From Diphasiastrum complanatum (Eukaryota > Streptophyta > Lycopodiopsida > Lycopodiales > Lycopodiaceae): a DNA stretch of 64,000 bases. Both the position numbers and the translations under genes were made by a program. Position 1 is the first letter of the stretch, and each line of letters opens with the position of its first letter. Location: the NCBI GenBank assembly GCA_029204225.1, contig CM055093.1, positions 590,668 to 654,667 on the forward strand, written 5' to 3'. This document shows, one piece after another, positions 36,244 through 47,269 of the stretch. The notes below the pieces were generated by a model. That model saw only the letters and a program-made list of their open reading frames with translations. It made no database searches and was not told where the DNA came from.

Positions 36244-37931
36244 CTCCCTCTTCAACTAGTTTTGGCATAGTTTTGACCATAGAACTTTGATCCAAATTTA
36301 GAATGATCTCCATCCTAAGTATAGATCTCCTTTCTAATGTTCCAAAGTAGTTTCCATAATTGATATAGTAAGTAGTGTCCACTTTGGATGCTTCACTATT
36401 TCTTACATCAATTTTACATGTCAAGATGTGACTAGAACATGAAGAACCAAATAGAATGTAAATGAAATGATTCTTCCATGTTTCAAACTTTGAACTTTCT
36501 GGAAAATTATAGCAACCAAACAATAAATGTGAGTAATGGCCATTTTCTTGCTTGTCTCCTCCAACTTTGTACTTTCTTGATATGTCTCCACCATAAAACT
36601 CCATGAATGAGCCTCCATTACCATCTTGCCACAAGCTATTATCAACACTTGATGACTTGGCCATGAATGAGTGACATAATGAACCTCCAATAGCTTCATT
36701 TCCATCAGCAAAATCATCCAAGAATGCTAGTACAACTTCAACATCAAAATGATGCAAACCAATCTAGCTAGTTTTACCATATCTTGACAATTTGCAAACA
36801 TCTGCATGAAATTGTGAGAAATAATGACGGTGTTCAACCTTCAAGGTGATATGCTTATTTTTCGCAACTCTAACACGCTTGTAAAAATCACATTCAAATC
36901 ATGAGTGGTTAAGCTATACTATCACATTTGAGAATAGACAATTTACAAAAAATAGTTTCAAAATTGATTGGGACGAATGACAACGGAAAAACTCAAGTCA
37001 AGTAACATCTTACAATAAACCCACAGCTTTTACCATCAATGCAAATAGATATAAAAATCATCTCATACCTCAATGTGCAGTTTAGGTAGCCTATTTGTCC
37101 TATCGATAATTAGACATTGATCAGATTCAAAATCTATCATATGATCTAAATCAATTATTTTACTTACTAACAACATATTTGTAGAAAGTATAGGTACATG
37201 TAAAACATTCAATAGTAGTTCGAATTGGTCATATTGGAACATCAATCTTACAGTGTCTCCACCTTCAATAGTGTGTGTACTATCATTGCCAAGATGAACA
37301 AATTTCTTTGTATTGTAAGGTGTATAGGAGTGAAAATGCTTACAATGACTGGTCATATGTTAAGTAGCTTCAGAGTCCATAAACTAAGAATTATCAACTT
37401 GCACCTTTTGGTCTCTAACCATAAATGCTCCTTCCTCCATGTCGAATATGGGAGATTGAGATGATACTGTGACTGCATTCGCTTGTTGATCTAGTTGCTT
37501 GTTCGCGTTCTTTGCTTTCAATATCCTACAATTCTGGATCTCATGGTTAGTGCGCTTATAGTACTTACAAAACTCTCTCTTCTTTGACTCGTTGTGTCGG
37601 CTTTTGATTCAATACGGAATGTTTGGAGTTTTTCTTTTTTTGTCATTTCAAGTTTTTGTTGACATATAAAATGTGCGATTATGAAGTCAAAGAGGTGTCT
37701 TGACTTCTTTAATTGTCTTCCTGCAGCAATGTAGTGATAACTTTGGTGAGAGTTAAATCTAAAGGCAGGCTTAATAGCAATGTCATAATTGTGTCTTATC
37801 ATCGATAGTTGATTTGACAGTTTCCATCTACTACAAGAGATTCTTAAGCTATTTAATGTGATTCTGAAGAGAATCACCGTTCGAGATCTTGAGTGAGAAG
37901 AATTTCTTTGTTGTGGGAAATATGTGTACAA
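36244..37931 (-). mobile_element. Copia remnant: gag/protease to polypurine tract
   Basis: On the minus strand: gag remnants (37931-37518, several stops); a knuckle KYYKRTNHEIQNC near 37540; protease/pre-integrase text MTSHCKHFHSYTPYNTKKFV and LLNVLHVPILSTNMLLVSKI (37356-37063); and at the far end GTTGAAGAGGGAG followed by TGTGAGAAATC (LTR start at 36243). RT, RNase H and most of integrase are missing between. The frame 36757-36239 (MHHFDVEVVLAFLDDF...) was not identified. Confidence 0.7.
37063..37356 (-). pseudogene. Copia protease/pre-integrase fragment
   Basis: FVHLGNDSTHTIEGGDTVRL, LLNVLHVPILSTNMLLVSKI and FESDQCLIID follow the block after the DSGAT site in plant Copia. The DSGAT equivalent lies just upstream (FMDSEAT, broken). 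Confidence 0.75.
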
Positions 37932-37985
37932 AAATAAATGGGTCTGTCAAGAATAAAAAAATATTTTTTTGAAAATTAGAATAGG

Positions 37986-38548
37986 TGTCAAGGTCATGGC
38001 ATCCTGCATATGTAAGCCCATGTTATGTACAATTCGTACGTGTATGCTTATACATGCAAGATAATATCCAATGTAAGCTTTGTAAGCCCAAAAGGAGCTA
38101 TTAGCCTTAAGAACAAGGCAATTACCTCTTTAGGCCCTCCAAAGTAACTAATGAGGATAATAGGACAATAAGGGCCCAATGTTGTTTAAATAATATTTAA
38201 CAAGGGCTAACTATCCCTCAAGATAGTTAAGTTAAGTGAGAGCATTGTCTATAACAAGGCAAGAGACATCAATTTGTGAATCTTTTGGCTCATTTGCAAG
38301 TGAGAGCTTCTTGCTTCCTCCTTGTGAATGTGAGCAATATGGATGTCCATTGCTAGGTCTCATGTGCCCTATCCGCATGAATCAATGCTCATGTTCATAT
38401 CTTGTACTATTCTTTCCATTACTAATGTGATTCCATTGAGATCTCCATGTTTCTAGCTTTCTATGGACATGCTATCTTGATTGTCTTGTTATCTTCTTGC
38501 TTTTAGCTTTACTTCATTGTTATTGCTATTACTTTAGGATTTCGCACA
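37986..38548 (+). repeat. 5' LTR of small LTR element
   Basis: Begins TGTCAAGGTCATGG and ends GGATTTCGCACA. Its last 308 bp recur at 41317-41624. The start is inferred from the TG and from similarity with 49398. Confidence 0.75.
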
Positions 38549-38558
38549 TGAAATTTCT

Positions 38559-38570
38559 TGGTATCAGAGC
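38559..38570 (+). other. Primer binding site of small LTR element
   Basis: TGGTATCAGAGC, complementary to initiator tRNA-Met, ten bases after the LTR end rather than directly adjoining it. Confidence 0.85.
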
Positions 38571-39674
38571 ATAGATCCTAAATTCATTTGATTCTATGTG
38601 AATTTCATCAGATTTAATAAGTTTATTGCATTTGTAGCTTTCTTTTTTCCAATTTTTAAATTTGAAATTTTTAGGTCCGTACAGATCAATTTTCAGCACT
38701 CAATTTGGTTTTCCATTTCTAATTTAATTCCATACGTTTGTGAAGCTTTGTTTTAGCTTTCATTTGCACCAATTTTTAAGTCATTTGGGTAAGAGATGCA
38801 AAAGTTATTGCAATTTTTCCAAAAGCTATCAAAATAGGTGATTGAAATTTTTCTTTCACTTTGTTTGAATTTTTCAGATTTGATTTGAGCTTTAATCTCA
38901 AGTTTCTCTACATAGGATTTTAGAGCATTGTCTTACTTTGATCTGATCTATATGACAGGTAATTTTGATTAGTTATCAAAGAGTTGTGACAGTTCTTGAT
39001 TCCTAGCTCTAGTTTTGCTAGTTTTCTTTTTACAAAATTTTTAGACATGTTCTGTGGTTAATTAGACCTATCAAATCACATTTAGTCATTGATCTGATCC
39101 TATATGCTAATAGAGCTTGTTGTTAACTTCAGAGGTACTGAGTTTGTATGATTGGAATCAATATTGAGGAAGTTATGATCAAATTAGATGAGTCAGACTA
39201 GCCAAAATTTTGGAAATGTTTTTTTTACAAGTGAGAGAAAAGCACTTCAATTCTTCATTTTTTTTGTAAATGTTTTTTTGATTCTTCATTTTGAAGTTTA
39301 ATAATAAAAAACAAAAATTCAGAGCTAACCCTACCTACCTACAGCCTTAGCCTAACCTAATGAAACCTATTCAAAAAAATAAAAAATAAAAATAAACCGA
39401 CGCAAATTCGACGCCAGCCAACACAGATTCGACTAGATTTGATGGGCCCCTAATTGCATCTGACGTTTTTCTCCTTCTGATGTGTCAAACAAGACTCCTC
39501 ATCACGTCCGTCCGATGGTACCGACTCTCATCACACCCACGCCTCGTCACACCCCTCCAGCACCCTTCTCACTTGCATCCGACGTCGACGCCCCTCTCTC
39601 TCCCACTTGCATCCACTCCCTCCCTATACCTACCCCCTCCCTACGTGCCTACTCTTTTTGACCACGCTGACCTC

Positions 39675-39676
<2 letters not shown>

Positions 39677-39753
<77 letters not shown>
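39677..39753. repeat. (CT)n microsatellite, 77 bp
   Basis: Pure CT in a pyrimidine-rich, non-coding part (39540-39800) of the small LTR element. Confidence 0.97.
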
Positions 39754-39756
<3 letters not shown>

Positions 39757-40293
39757 ATACTCTCCCTGACCCCACCGACCTCCTCTCTCTCTCTCTAGGT
39801 TCCGAATAAGAAAACATACTAAGTAAACTACAGGCCACACAAAATTTGATAGTTGGAATGTTGCAGGAAATGGAACAAGATCGGTAAGATGATAAGGTGA
39901 GATGAGAACAAGATCGGCAAGATGATAAGGTGAAATGGGAAAGATTGTTTGCTAGCCTATCTGGTGGGCAAAACAAAATTGCGGGAGCTGATCAAAGATG
40001 TAATGAGTCAGTTACATTGTTCCAACTACCATCTCCATCACAAAATGTAATATCTTCTCAAGATATCCGAAGAATTGACATGGACAAAGGAAAACAAGTA
40101 TTATAGAGTCATATTGAATATTCAGTCGGACTTGAAAATGACAGGGGAATGTTGGAACAACGAGTGCAACATGATGAAGAAGAACAACGATCAACAATGG
40201 GAAAGCTTGTTCAGCAAATAGATCAACCAACTTCATCAACGGCTCTTGATTCTCCATTGAATTCACAAGAAAGGGCCAATCAACATTTATGCA

Positions 40294-41142
40294 TTGCTAT
40301 GGAATGTTTACAGAATCAACAACATAAATGTAATTCCCAATTTGAATCAAGCAAGGAAATTCCAAATGCAAGGACACAAAAAATTAGCTAAGGATAACGA
40401 ACACGATGCAGAGGATTATGAGGACAATATTGTTGTTTTTAATATTGATCTTCAATTGATTAGTACAAGGGACAAATCAGACAATGAAGTTGTCAATGAG
40501 ACAAATCACTCAAGGACACCATCTTCCTTGAGATCACAAGAACTATCACATCACATTCAACCAGAAGACTTGTCTAGAACGTCTTGTGAAATGAGATTAA
40601 TAGACAAGGATAAAATTGTTCTATATGAATGGTTCACATTCAGTATAGAGTGCAAAATAGAATGTGATGAGACTTATAATATACAAGTTGGAAATTGTTC
40701 AAGCTACAAGACGGGAAAAACAATTAAAGATTCATTATATCAAAGTTTTCAGTTTGTGGTTCAAAATATTGAAGATATCAATAAATTTGAACATGGCGAT
40801 GTAATTTACAAAAGATTTTTCGTAGAGACTTTGAGTGAACGAGATATCATCACTCTTTGTAGGCATCTCATTCACTCGATATTCTTGGAAATGAATGCCC
40901 ATTCAGAATATCGTTCATTATTTCTAGAGATGATCAATCAAAGCATATTAGTCCCTATATTGGGAATCGATCATGACAATGATTCCTTCATGTGGGATCT
41001 CCACCATTCAAATGCAAGATTTATGGTTATCGTCAAAGCATTTGGATTGAACGACAAAGCGACTATCAAACAAAATGAAAAAATCTTCAGGCCAACACAG
41101 CCAGATGCAATGCTAAAACATGATCCTAAAGGAATTGGATAG
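40294..41142 (+). CDS. Unknown 282-residue ORF in small LTR element
   Basis: An uninterrupted frame with an acidic start (DAEDYEDNIVVFNIDL) and later DKIVLYEWFTFSIECKIEC, DVIYKRFFVETLSERDIITL and HSIFLEMNAHSEYRSLFLEM. Neither a retroviral domain nor a membrane segment is seen. The upstream frame may add coding text (a stop-free frame also spans 40149-40391). Its openness among broken neighbours is notable. It could be a gag-like protein or a captured host gene piece; I cannot name it. Confidence 0.5.
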   Translation: MLWNVYRINNINVIPNLNQARKFQMQGHKKLAKDNEHDAEDYEDNIVVFNIDLQLISTRDKSDNEVVNETNHSRTPSSLRSQELSHHIQPEDLSRTSCEMRLIDKDKIVLYEWFTFSIECKIECDETYNIQVGNCSSYKTGKTIKDSLYQSFQFVVQNIEDINKFEHGDVIYKRFFVETLSERDIITLCRHLIHSIFLEMNAHSEYRSLFLEMINQSILVPILGIDHDNDSFMWDLHHSNARFMVIVKAFGLNDKATIKQNEKIFRPTQPDAMLKHDPKGIG

Positions 41143-41316
41143 ATCATCCAATTTGTTATGATGTCGAGGAAGCAGAAAAAAGAGGATATTGTAGTGATAC
41201 ACTCTGTCCATTCCATACAAATTGGTTGTTAACAAACAATATGGTGCTTCATCAACCTCTTCTTCGACCATCATTTTTCCTTCATGGGAACAAGGATTAC
41301 AATCTGAAGCTAGCAA

Positions 41317-41624
41317 AGCATTGTCTATAACTAGGCAAGAGACATCAATTTGTGAAACTTTTGGCTCATTTGCAAGTGAGAGCTTCTTGTTTCCTTCTTG
41401 TAAATGTGAGCCATAGAGATCTCCATTGCTAGGTCTCATGTGCCCTATCCACATGAATCAATGCTCATGTTCATATCTTGTACTATTCTTTCCATTACTA
41501 ATGTGATTCCATTGAGATCTCCATGTTTCTAGCTTTCTATAGACATGCTATTTTGATTGTCTTGTTATCTTCTTGCTTTTAGCTTTACTTCATTGTTATT
41601 GCTATTAGTTTTGGATTTGGCACA
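41317..41624 (+). repeat. 3' LTR remnant of small LTR element
   Basis: From AGCATTGTCTATAAC to GGATTTGGCACA, matching 38241-38548 base for base in length with scattered substitutions. Confidence 0.88.
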
Positions 41625-41939
41625 TGATAGCCCATAACCCAATGAGCACATTTGTAAAGAGTAAGTTATTGTAACTTAAAATAAAATAGACTTGGTTCCT
41701 GTAAATAAAATAATAGAAAATGCCCAAAGTCCAAGTTACAAAGTTTTAAGTTAGAGTCAAAGTCAAAATGGTAGTAGTTGAGATGTGCTACTTTGTGCAC
41801 CTTAAGATCAAGTGTGTTTTCTATGAATGGCTTGAATTTCAATTTTTGCTTTAATGAAGGCCAATAGTAGCAAATGGGCAAGGGCCTCCCCAAGAATAAA
41901 AAGGCACCTCTCGTACTCATATTTTCACATGTTTAATAG

Positions 41940-42568
41940 AGAGGAGGAGACTCTACCATTTTGATTTCTCAAGCATCCTCATGTGCTTTGCTTCTTATAT
42001 CTAGATTGCTACATAAATCAAGCAAGAGCAATCTTGAATCATTGATCATTGTGAAGATCCAACCCCCACACGTGTGGTACGACCTTCATGATAGCCTATA
42101 GACAACAATTAAAGTTTAGCACACTTAAATTCCATTTAGATCCAAAAGGAAACAAAGTACATAGTGGTAGAAGTCGAGATAGACTCTTGGCTTTCAAAAA
42201 TTTTCTAAGGCATTACTATGGAATGGTGAATAGTATGTACAAAAGCTCTTCCCCACCTCAAGTTAGGTGAAAATCCAGCATGTAATAAGGAAGATGATTG
42301 AGCATTTTTTGTCCCATTTTGTCAATCTAATCTAATCCTAGAGTTTTGCATAGTTGGTGGCTAGGTCAACCACCTCCATGATTCAAGGAATTTGGCCTTA
42401 TAATTTAAGAATTATGACCAAACAAGCCTAAATAATCCTATGAATGAGATCTAAACTACTTTGACCTCAACTCACACGTGCCAACATGGATTCACACGTG
42501 TGGGACCCACCTATGTACTACATGGTTTTGATCAAAATAGATTTGCCAATTTTTGGCAATTTCTCACA
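41940..42568 (-). repeat. 3' LTR of Copia copy A
   Basis: Starts TGTGAGAAATTGCCAAAAAT at 42568, going down. It contains the palindromes CACACGTGTG (42493-42502) and CCACACGTGTGG (42066-42077). The lower end is not certain. Confidence 0.6.
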
Positions 42569-43594
42569 CTCCTCAAATTTAGCTTGATCATTCTACAACT
42601 CTCTTGCTTGATGAATGAATACTCTAAAAGTGTCTAAAAAATCAAACTACAAACAAGGAACTTTTGATACTCCAATAGAGATTGATGTCCATGAAGGATC
42701 TTTCACCACCTCTTAAAGGATCCCTTACATGATGTTCCATTATTGTGTCTATATACATGTAGCACACTTCAAAACTAAACACTATGCCAAGCAATGAATT
42801 TCAAGGGATTTTGTGCACTTTATAATATATCAATTAAGCTATTAAGTGCATAAATAATATTGTTAAAAACAACTTGCCTTGCTTGATTCATACGATTGAG
42901 CCTTGATGGTTCCAAATCCAATTCTAGATCAGAATTATCAAAACTTCTTGCATCATCTTCATGAAAGAGGAGATAATCAACATATAATGCAAGAATGAAT
43001 GTTGATCCATCATTAAACATAAGGATAAGAACTGGATCATGTTCTCTCAAAATGGATTTAAGAGAGTAAAGAAGAATTTTGAGTTGAGTATGCCAAGAAC
43101 TTGGTTCTACCCATGATCTTGATGATCTCTCCATAATTATGCCAATCCCTTGCCTTCAAAAACCTTTGCTCACACAGAGCAACACCAAATGGATTGATGA
43201 ATGCATGAGAGATTTCACTCTCCCCACCTTTCCTTCCTTTGCCAATGAATTTGAGCCTTGATAACTCCATCTTGGACTTTTAAGGTCTCGTTGGAGTTCT
43301 CGGGCCCTTCACTTTTTCCTTGCATTTGACTCGGCTCCTCTCCATCAATGAGTTGAATAAGGTGCTGATCCAAAGGTGCTTCTTCAATTTTGGTGGTCTT
43401 CCACTCACATTTCCACCATTGACAATTTTTTTGGTGATAAACGTATAGATTTTACAATCTCTACTTGGAGAGCAAAATACTACCATTATTTCTATCATTG
43501 AAGTAGGATAATCTTTGGTCCTTACATTGGAATGATCATGCACAAAGCATGTGGACTCAAAGAATCTCAAGTACATTTCATTGAATGATGTTTT

Positions 43595-44095
43595 TCATTT
43601 TATGACACCATTTTCCAAACTATTACACAAATAGTTATCCAATAAAATTGCTTTATAAACAACAAATGTAGATTGGAAAGCATTCAACTTCATTGTCTTG
43701 TCATATCTACATAATGTACTTAAAGATAAGAGGCAAGTCACTTCATGTCTACTAAAACTATCTATGAACAAATAAAAAATAGTAGCATCTCCAATTCTCT
43801 CCACCCTTGTAAGATGCACACTTGAATGGAAAAATTGCATGCAATTTGATAACTTGGCCTTTGTCTTTGAGGTACTCCTTGGAGCTCTTGGAATTTGAGG
43901 TTGATCCTCAAAATCTTCTTCTCTTTGATGCTCCTCCTCAATCCTTGCAAGCTTCTTGTCACCAAGATTGTTAGTTGCATTCTCAATAGCAACACAAGCA
44001 TCCAATTTAAACAATATTCCATATTTAAATCCTTTTGCTATGCAATTATCATTCCTCAAAATGGAACAAACACCATGCTTGAAGTGGACATCCAA
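43595..44095 (-). pseudogene. Degenerate pre-integrase/integrase, copy A
   Basis: DVHFKHGVCSILRNDNCIAK and GFKYGILFKLDA are Copia pre-integrase text. CMQFFHSSVHLTRVERIGDA and YLFIDSFSRHEVTCLL are a decayed form of the integrase start (IHSD...GPM...YFLTFIDDFSR). The acidic insert REEDFEDQPQIPRAPRST between them resembles the linker normally found after integrase. Copy B shares all these changes. Confidence 0.7.
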
Positions 44096-44120
44096 ACCAC
44101 TTCCACAAGTTGACCAACAC

Positions 44121-44486
44121 TTAGCATATATTTGGTGATTTATGGTACATAACGAACATTTCTATATCCATGCTTTTTGAGAATTCTAGACACAAAGAGA
44201 TGGTACCAACCCCATCTATCCTACACTCTTCATCACTTGCAGTAAAGACAAAAATTTTAGCATCATTGAAAGAGTGTAAATCTGAGAAGAGGTCCTTCTC
44301 ATAAGTCATGTGGGAGCTAGACCCACTATCAATCCACCAAGTGTCTCTTGAATTGCCATTGCTTGTTGGTGAGGATGTAGATGCCATCAAGAATATATCT
44401 CCTTCCTTTTTCTCCTTCTTCATTTGCAAGGTTTCCTTGTTTGTTCTCCTCTCTTTGCCTCTTGTGCTCTTTTCCTCTTGCAGCAT
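44121..44486 (-). pseudogene. Copia knuckle-to-protease region, copy A
   Basis: DTWWIDSGSSSHMTYEKDLF contains the aspartic protease D-S-G; FTASDEECRIDGVGTISL follows. The knuckle text upstream (about 44530-44490) is broken by frameshifts. Confidence 0.8.
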
Positions 44487-44942
44487 TCGGAAGCAAAATG
44501 CCCCTTCTTTTCACAAAAGAAGCATTTTAGCCTTGAATTGTCCTTTGCCTTTGAACTTGATGCTTGATCCTCCTCCTTGTCCTCCTTTGATTGATCGAGA
44601 AATTTACTTTCTCATCTACATCTTGCAACGATAAGGAACCCATCTTTGCTTTTGCATGGAGCATCATGCACTCTTCAGCCACTAGCACACTATGGAGCTT
44701 ATCAATTCATGGCAAAGTGTCTTAGATGGCAAAACTTTGAACCAGATTGTAAAACTCATCTCCTAAGCCACTGAGGATCATTTGTAAAAGTTCATTATCA
44801 AGGATCTTTTCTCCTATAGAAGCCAACTCTCTATTGAGAGACTTGATCCTTAGCACATACTCTTGTGCACTTTCATCACTTCTCCTCATGCTTTATAAGA
44901 TTTGATTTTTTTTATAGTAAGCAGGCTTGAAGTGTTGTTGGA

Positions 44943-45218
44943 TTAATATATAGCTTTTAAATAATCCCAAGCTTCCTTGGATGAAGTACAAGAGGACACT
45001 TCCTTTAAAAGGTCATTAATGCAATGCAATGCTAGTCTAGCCTTCTTCTTGTACCTAACCAACTCTTGTACACCAAAACATCCATCCTCTTCTTCAAGCA
45101 CAAATTCATAGAGATCTTGGAGTACCAATGGTGACTCCATTCTCACCTTCCATATGGAATAGTTTGTAAGGTTAAGTCTTTCACTAGGCTCTAGAAGGAA
45201 AGCTTCGATTGCTCTCAT
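44943..45218 (-). pseudogene. Copia gag, copy A
   Basis: ERLNLTNYSIWKVRMESPLV, LQDLYEFVLEEEDGC and KKKARLALHCINDLLKEVSS fit the DUF4219/UBN2 gag domain. Later gag continues in broken frames to about 44640 (for example DEFYNLVQSFAI-like text). Confidence 0.8.
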
Positions 45219-45973
45219 CTTCCCAATGAATTGTACTATTGATGTACTTCCTTGACCCTCGCTAAGTTCTTTTCCAAAATTTTCCTCAATAGCAACTCAC
45301 TTGATGTTCACAAAGGAACAACTGGCAACACTCTTAAGAAGGATTCTACAAAACAATGCTTAAGAAATTGGAATTGGTTTGAACCTAGAAACTCAAAAAG
45401 GTCTCACTTGTCTTGATTATCTCAAATTTTGCTTCTATCTATCTCAATTAACTTCTAGCCACGGTTCTAACACTCCCTCACAAAGATGAAACGAAGATAA
45501 GATGAGATTCTATCAAGGAACCATAAAATCAAGTCAACTTTGACAATTTTCGGACAAAAAATGGCTAAAAACTTGCTCCTTTATCTTGATGGTTTTTCAA
45601 GACATGTAAATCACTTTTAGAGAGCATGATCCCAGCCTTAATCAATTATATTTAATGACACCAAGTCAAATCCAATCAATGGCATACAAACTTTGATGCT
45701 TTTCCTAGATCTAGCACCAAAAAACTCATAAAGATCAATCCCTATGTAATTCTATGGATCTAATGAAAAATGGAAATTATTTTGATGTTTAGAGGTGCCC
45801 ACATGTGTGAACGGTACAGAATCTCACCTTGATTAGGTTTGATCCACAAATTTCCACCCTTTCAATCGATTTCTAGTTGGCCCTCCAATTTTAGCTTTTG
45901 ACTCCAAAAACTTGCTAATTTTGGACTGTACCTATGATCAATGATTACCTCTTGTAGCTCGCTCTAATACCAT

Positions 45974-46141
45974 GTCAAAGTATAGTAATTTGGACTTTAA
46001 ATGATCCTATTAATGACTCACAAGAGGGATTGATTGATTGATTAAACGTTGAATACAAACTAGACATCAAAAACCAAGGTCTAGATTGGCAATTCTACAT
46101 ACATCAAGCAAGAGCAACTGTAAATCATTGATCATTGTGAA
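45974..46141 (-). repeat. Partial 5' LTR of Copia copy A
   Basis: GATCATTGTGA (about 46130) matches 42040-42056 of the 3' LTR. After it, at 46142, another LTR (TGTTGGAGGG) takes over, so this LTR was interrupted by the next element. Confidence 0.65.
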
Positions 46142-46178
46142 TGTTGGAGGGTTTGCGGATCCCAAGGCAACCCTTAGC

Positions 46179-46600
46179 AGTCTTCGAGGGTTTGTTCCCA
46201 GAAAATCTTAAAATTTTGCAAAAAAAACCCCTAAAAAGTGCACCTTTTTAAAGATTTTTTGAGTTTCCTTGGAAAGTAGCTCTTGCAGCTTGGTGAGCAG
46301 CTGAATCTCACTGAGATACAAGTTCATACTAGTCTGCAAGTGTTTGTTTTTAGAAAATCTCAAAATTTTGCAAAAAAACCCCAAAAAAATGCACTTTTTT
46401 CAAGATTTTTTTAAGTTTCCTTGGGAAGTAACTCTCACAGCTTGGTGACTAGCTGAAACTGACTAAGATACAAATTCATATCAGTCTGCAAGGGTTTGTT
46501 CCCAGAAAATCTTAAAATTTTGCAAAAAAACCCCAAAACATTGCACTTTTTCCATGGTTTTTTGAGATCTGCTGGAAGTAACCTTCGCAAAGAGTTTTAT
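46179..46600. repeat. 152-bp tandem repeat in LTR, about 2.7 units
   Basis: AGTCTTCGAGGGTTTGTT (46179), AGTCTGCAAGTGTTTGTT (46331) and AGTCTGCAAGGGTTTGTT (46483) start successive units exactly 152 bp apart. Each continues AGAAAATCT(T/C)AAAATTTTGC, a run of A, CCCC, and GCTTGGTGA(G/C). Confidence 0.9.
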
Positions 46601-47269
46601 AGATAGATCTAAGCTAGATCTGGCTACTGTAAAAGTTTTGTTAAGATCCAATGGTTATATTCTAAAATATCCAAGAAAAAGTGCCAAACAAATGAGTTTT
46701 TTCTAGATCCTAACAAATCTGTCCATCAAGAACCCTTACAGAACTCACGTTGTCTAGAAAGGGTCTAGATATAGCTACTATAGGAAGGTTGAAGGTTAGA
46801 TTCACTTAGATCTAAGGAAATCTCAAAAAAAAAAAAAAAACCAAGAAAAAGGGCTAAAATCACACTATTAGCCAACTGAAACTGATCAAATCTAGGTTGC
46901 AATCACATTATCCATCAAGATCTTGTCAAATCTAGGTTGCAGTCACATTATCCATCAAGATCCAACATCCTTGGACTGAATCAAGTGAATGAACCTCAGA
47001 TCAAGCCGATCAGTTCCCTCCACATCAACCACTATCCATCCATCATTCTTCTGTCCCATCTCTATTCCATCTTCTATCTCCATCTCTACTAGATAAATCC
47101 ATTTCTGTCTCTATTCTCATCCATACTAATCCACCGTTTACCGATTTTCTTCTCTTTTTCTTCTTTTCCATCTCCCAAAAAAAAAAAAAAAAGGGGTTGG
47201 AACACCAGAGTCATTGAGCAAACCTTGAAGCAATTCACCAACCAGCTACTTTGCGACATTCTAGTGCTG

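Larger units (their letters stand above)
37986..41624 (+). mobile_element. Small LTR retroelement with one unknown ORF (non-autonomous)
   Basis: 5' LTR 37986-38548 (TGTCAAGG to CGCACA), primer site at 38559, internal region of 2.7 kb, and a 3' LTR remnant 41317-41624 matching 38241-38548 with equal length. The 3' LTR has lost its first about 255 bp. No RT, integrase or protease is present. The LTR start resembles 49398-49432 (GCATCCTGC...ATGTAAGCCC), so a related LTR exists nearby. Confidence 0.8.
42568..45973 (-). mobile_element. Defective Copia element, copy A
   Basis: On the minus strand: LTR end and primer site (GACA then TGGTATTAGAGC at 45973-45961), gag (45218-44943 and degraded text to about 44640), knuckle and protease (44486-44121), pre-integrase and degenerate integrase (44095-43595), further fragments (43576-42820), and the polypurine tract TTTGAGGAG with the LTR start TGTGAGAAATTGCC at 42568. 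No RT or RNase H. Copy B at 56923-59986 has the same structure. Confidence 0.8.

Noticed and set aside
38236-38430. 64-codon frame (and its twin at 41222-41416)
   Set aside because: Both are chance frames in the LTR pair 37986-38548 and 41317-41624.
40012-40266. Minus frame with hydrophobic segment LLIVVLLHHVALVV
   Set aside because: Antisense of the sequence leading into the plus-strand ORF; no support as a membrane protein.
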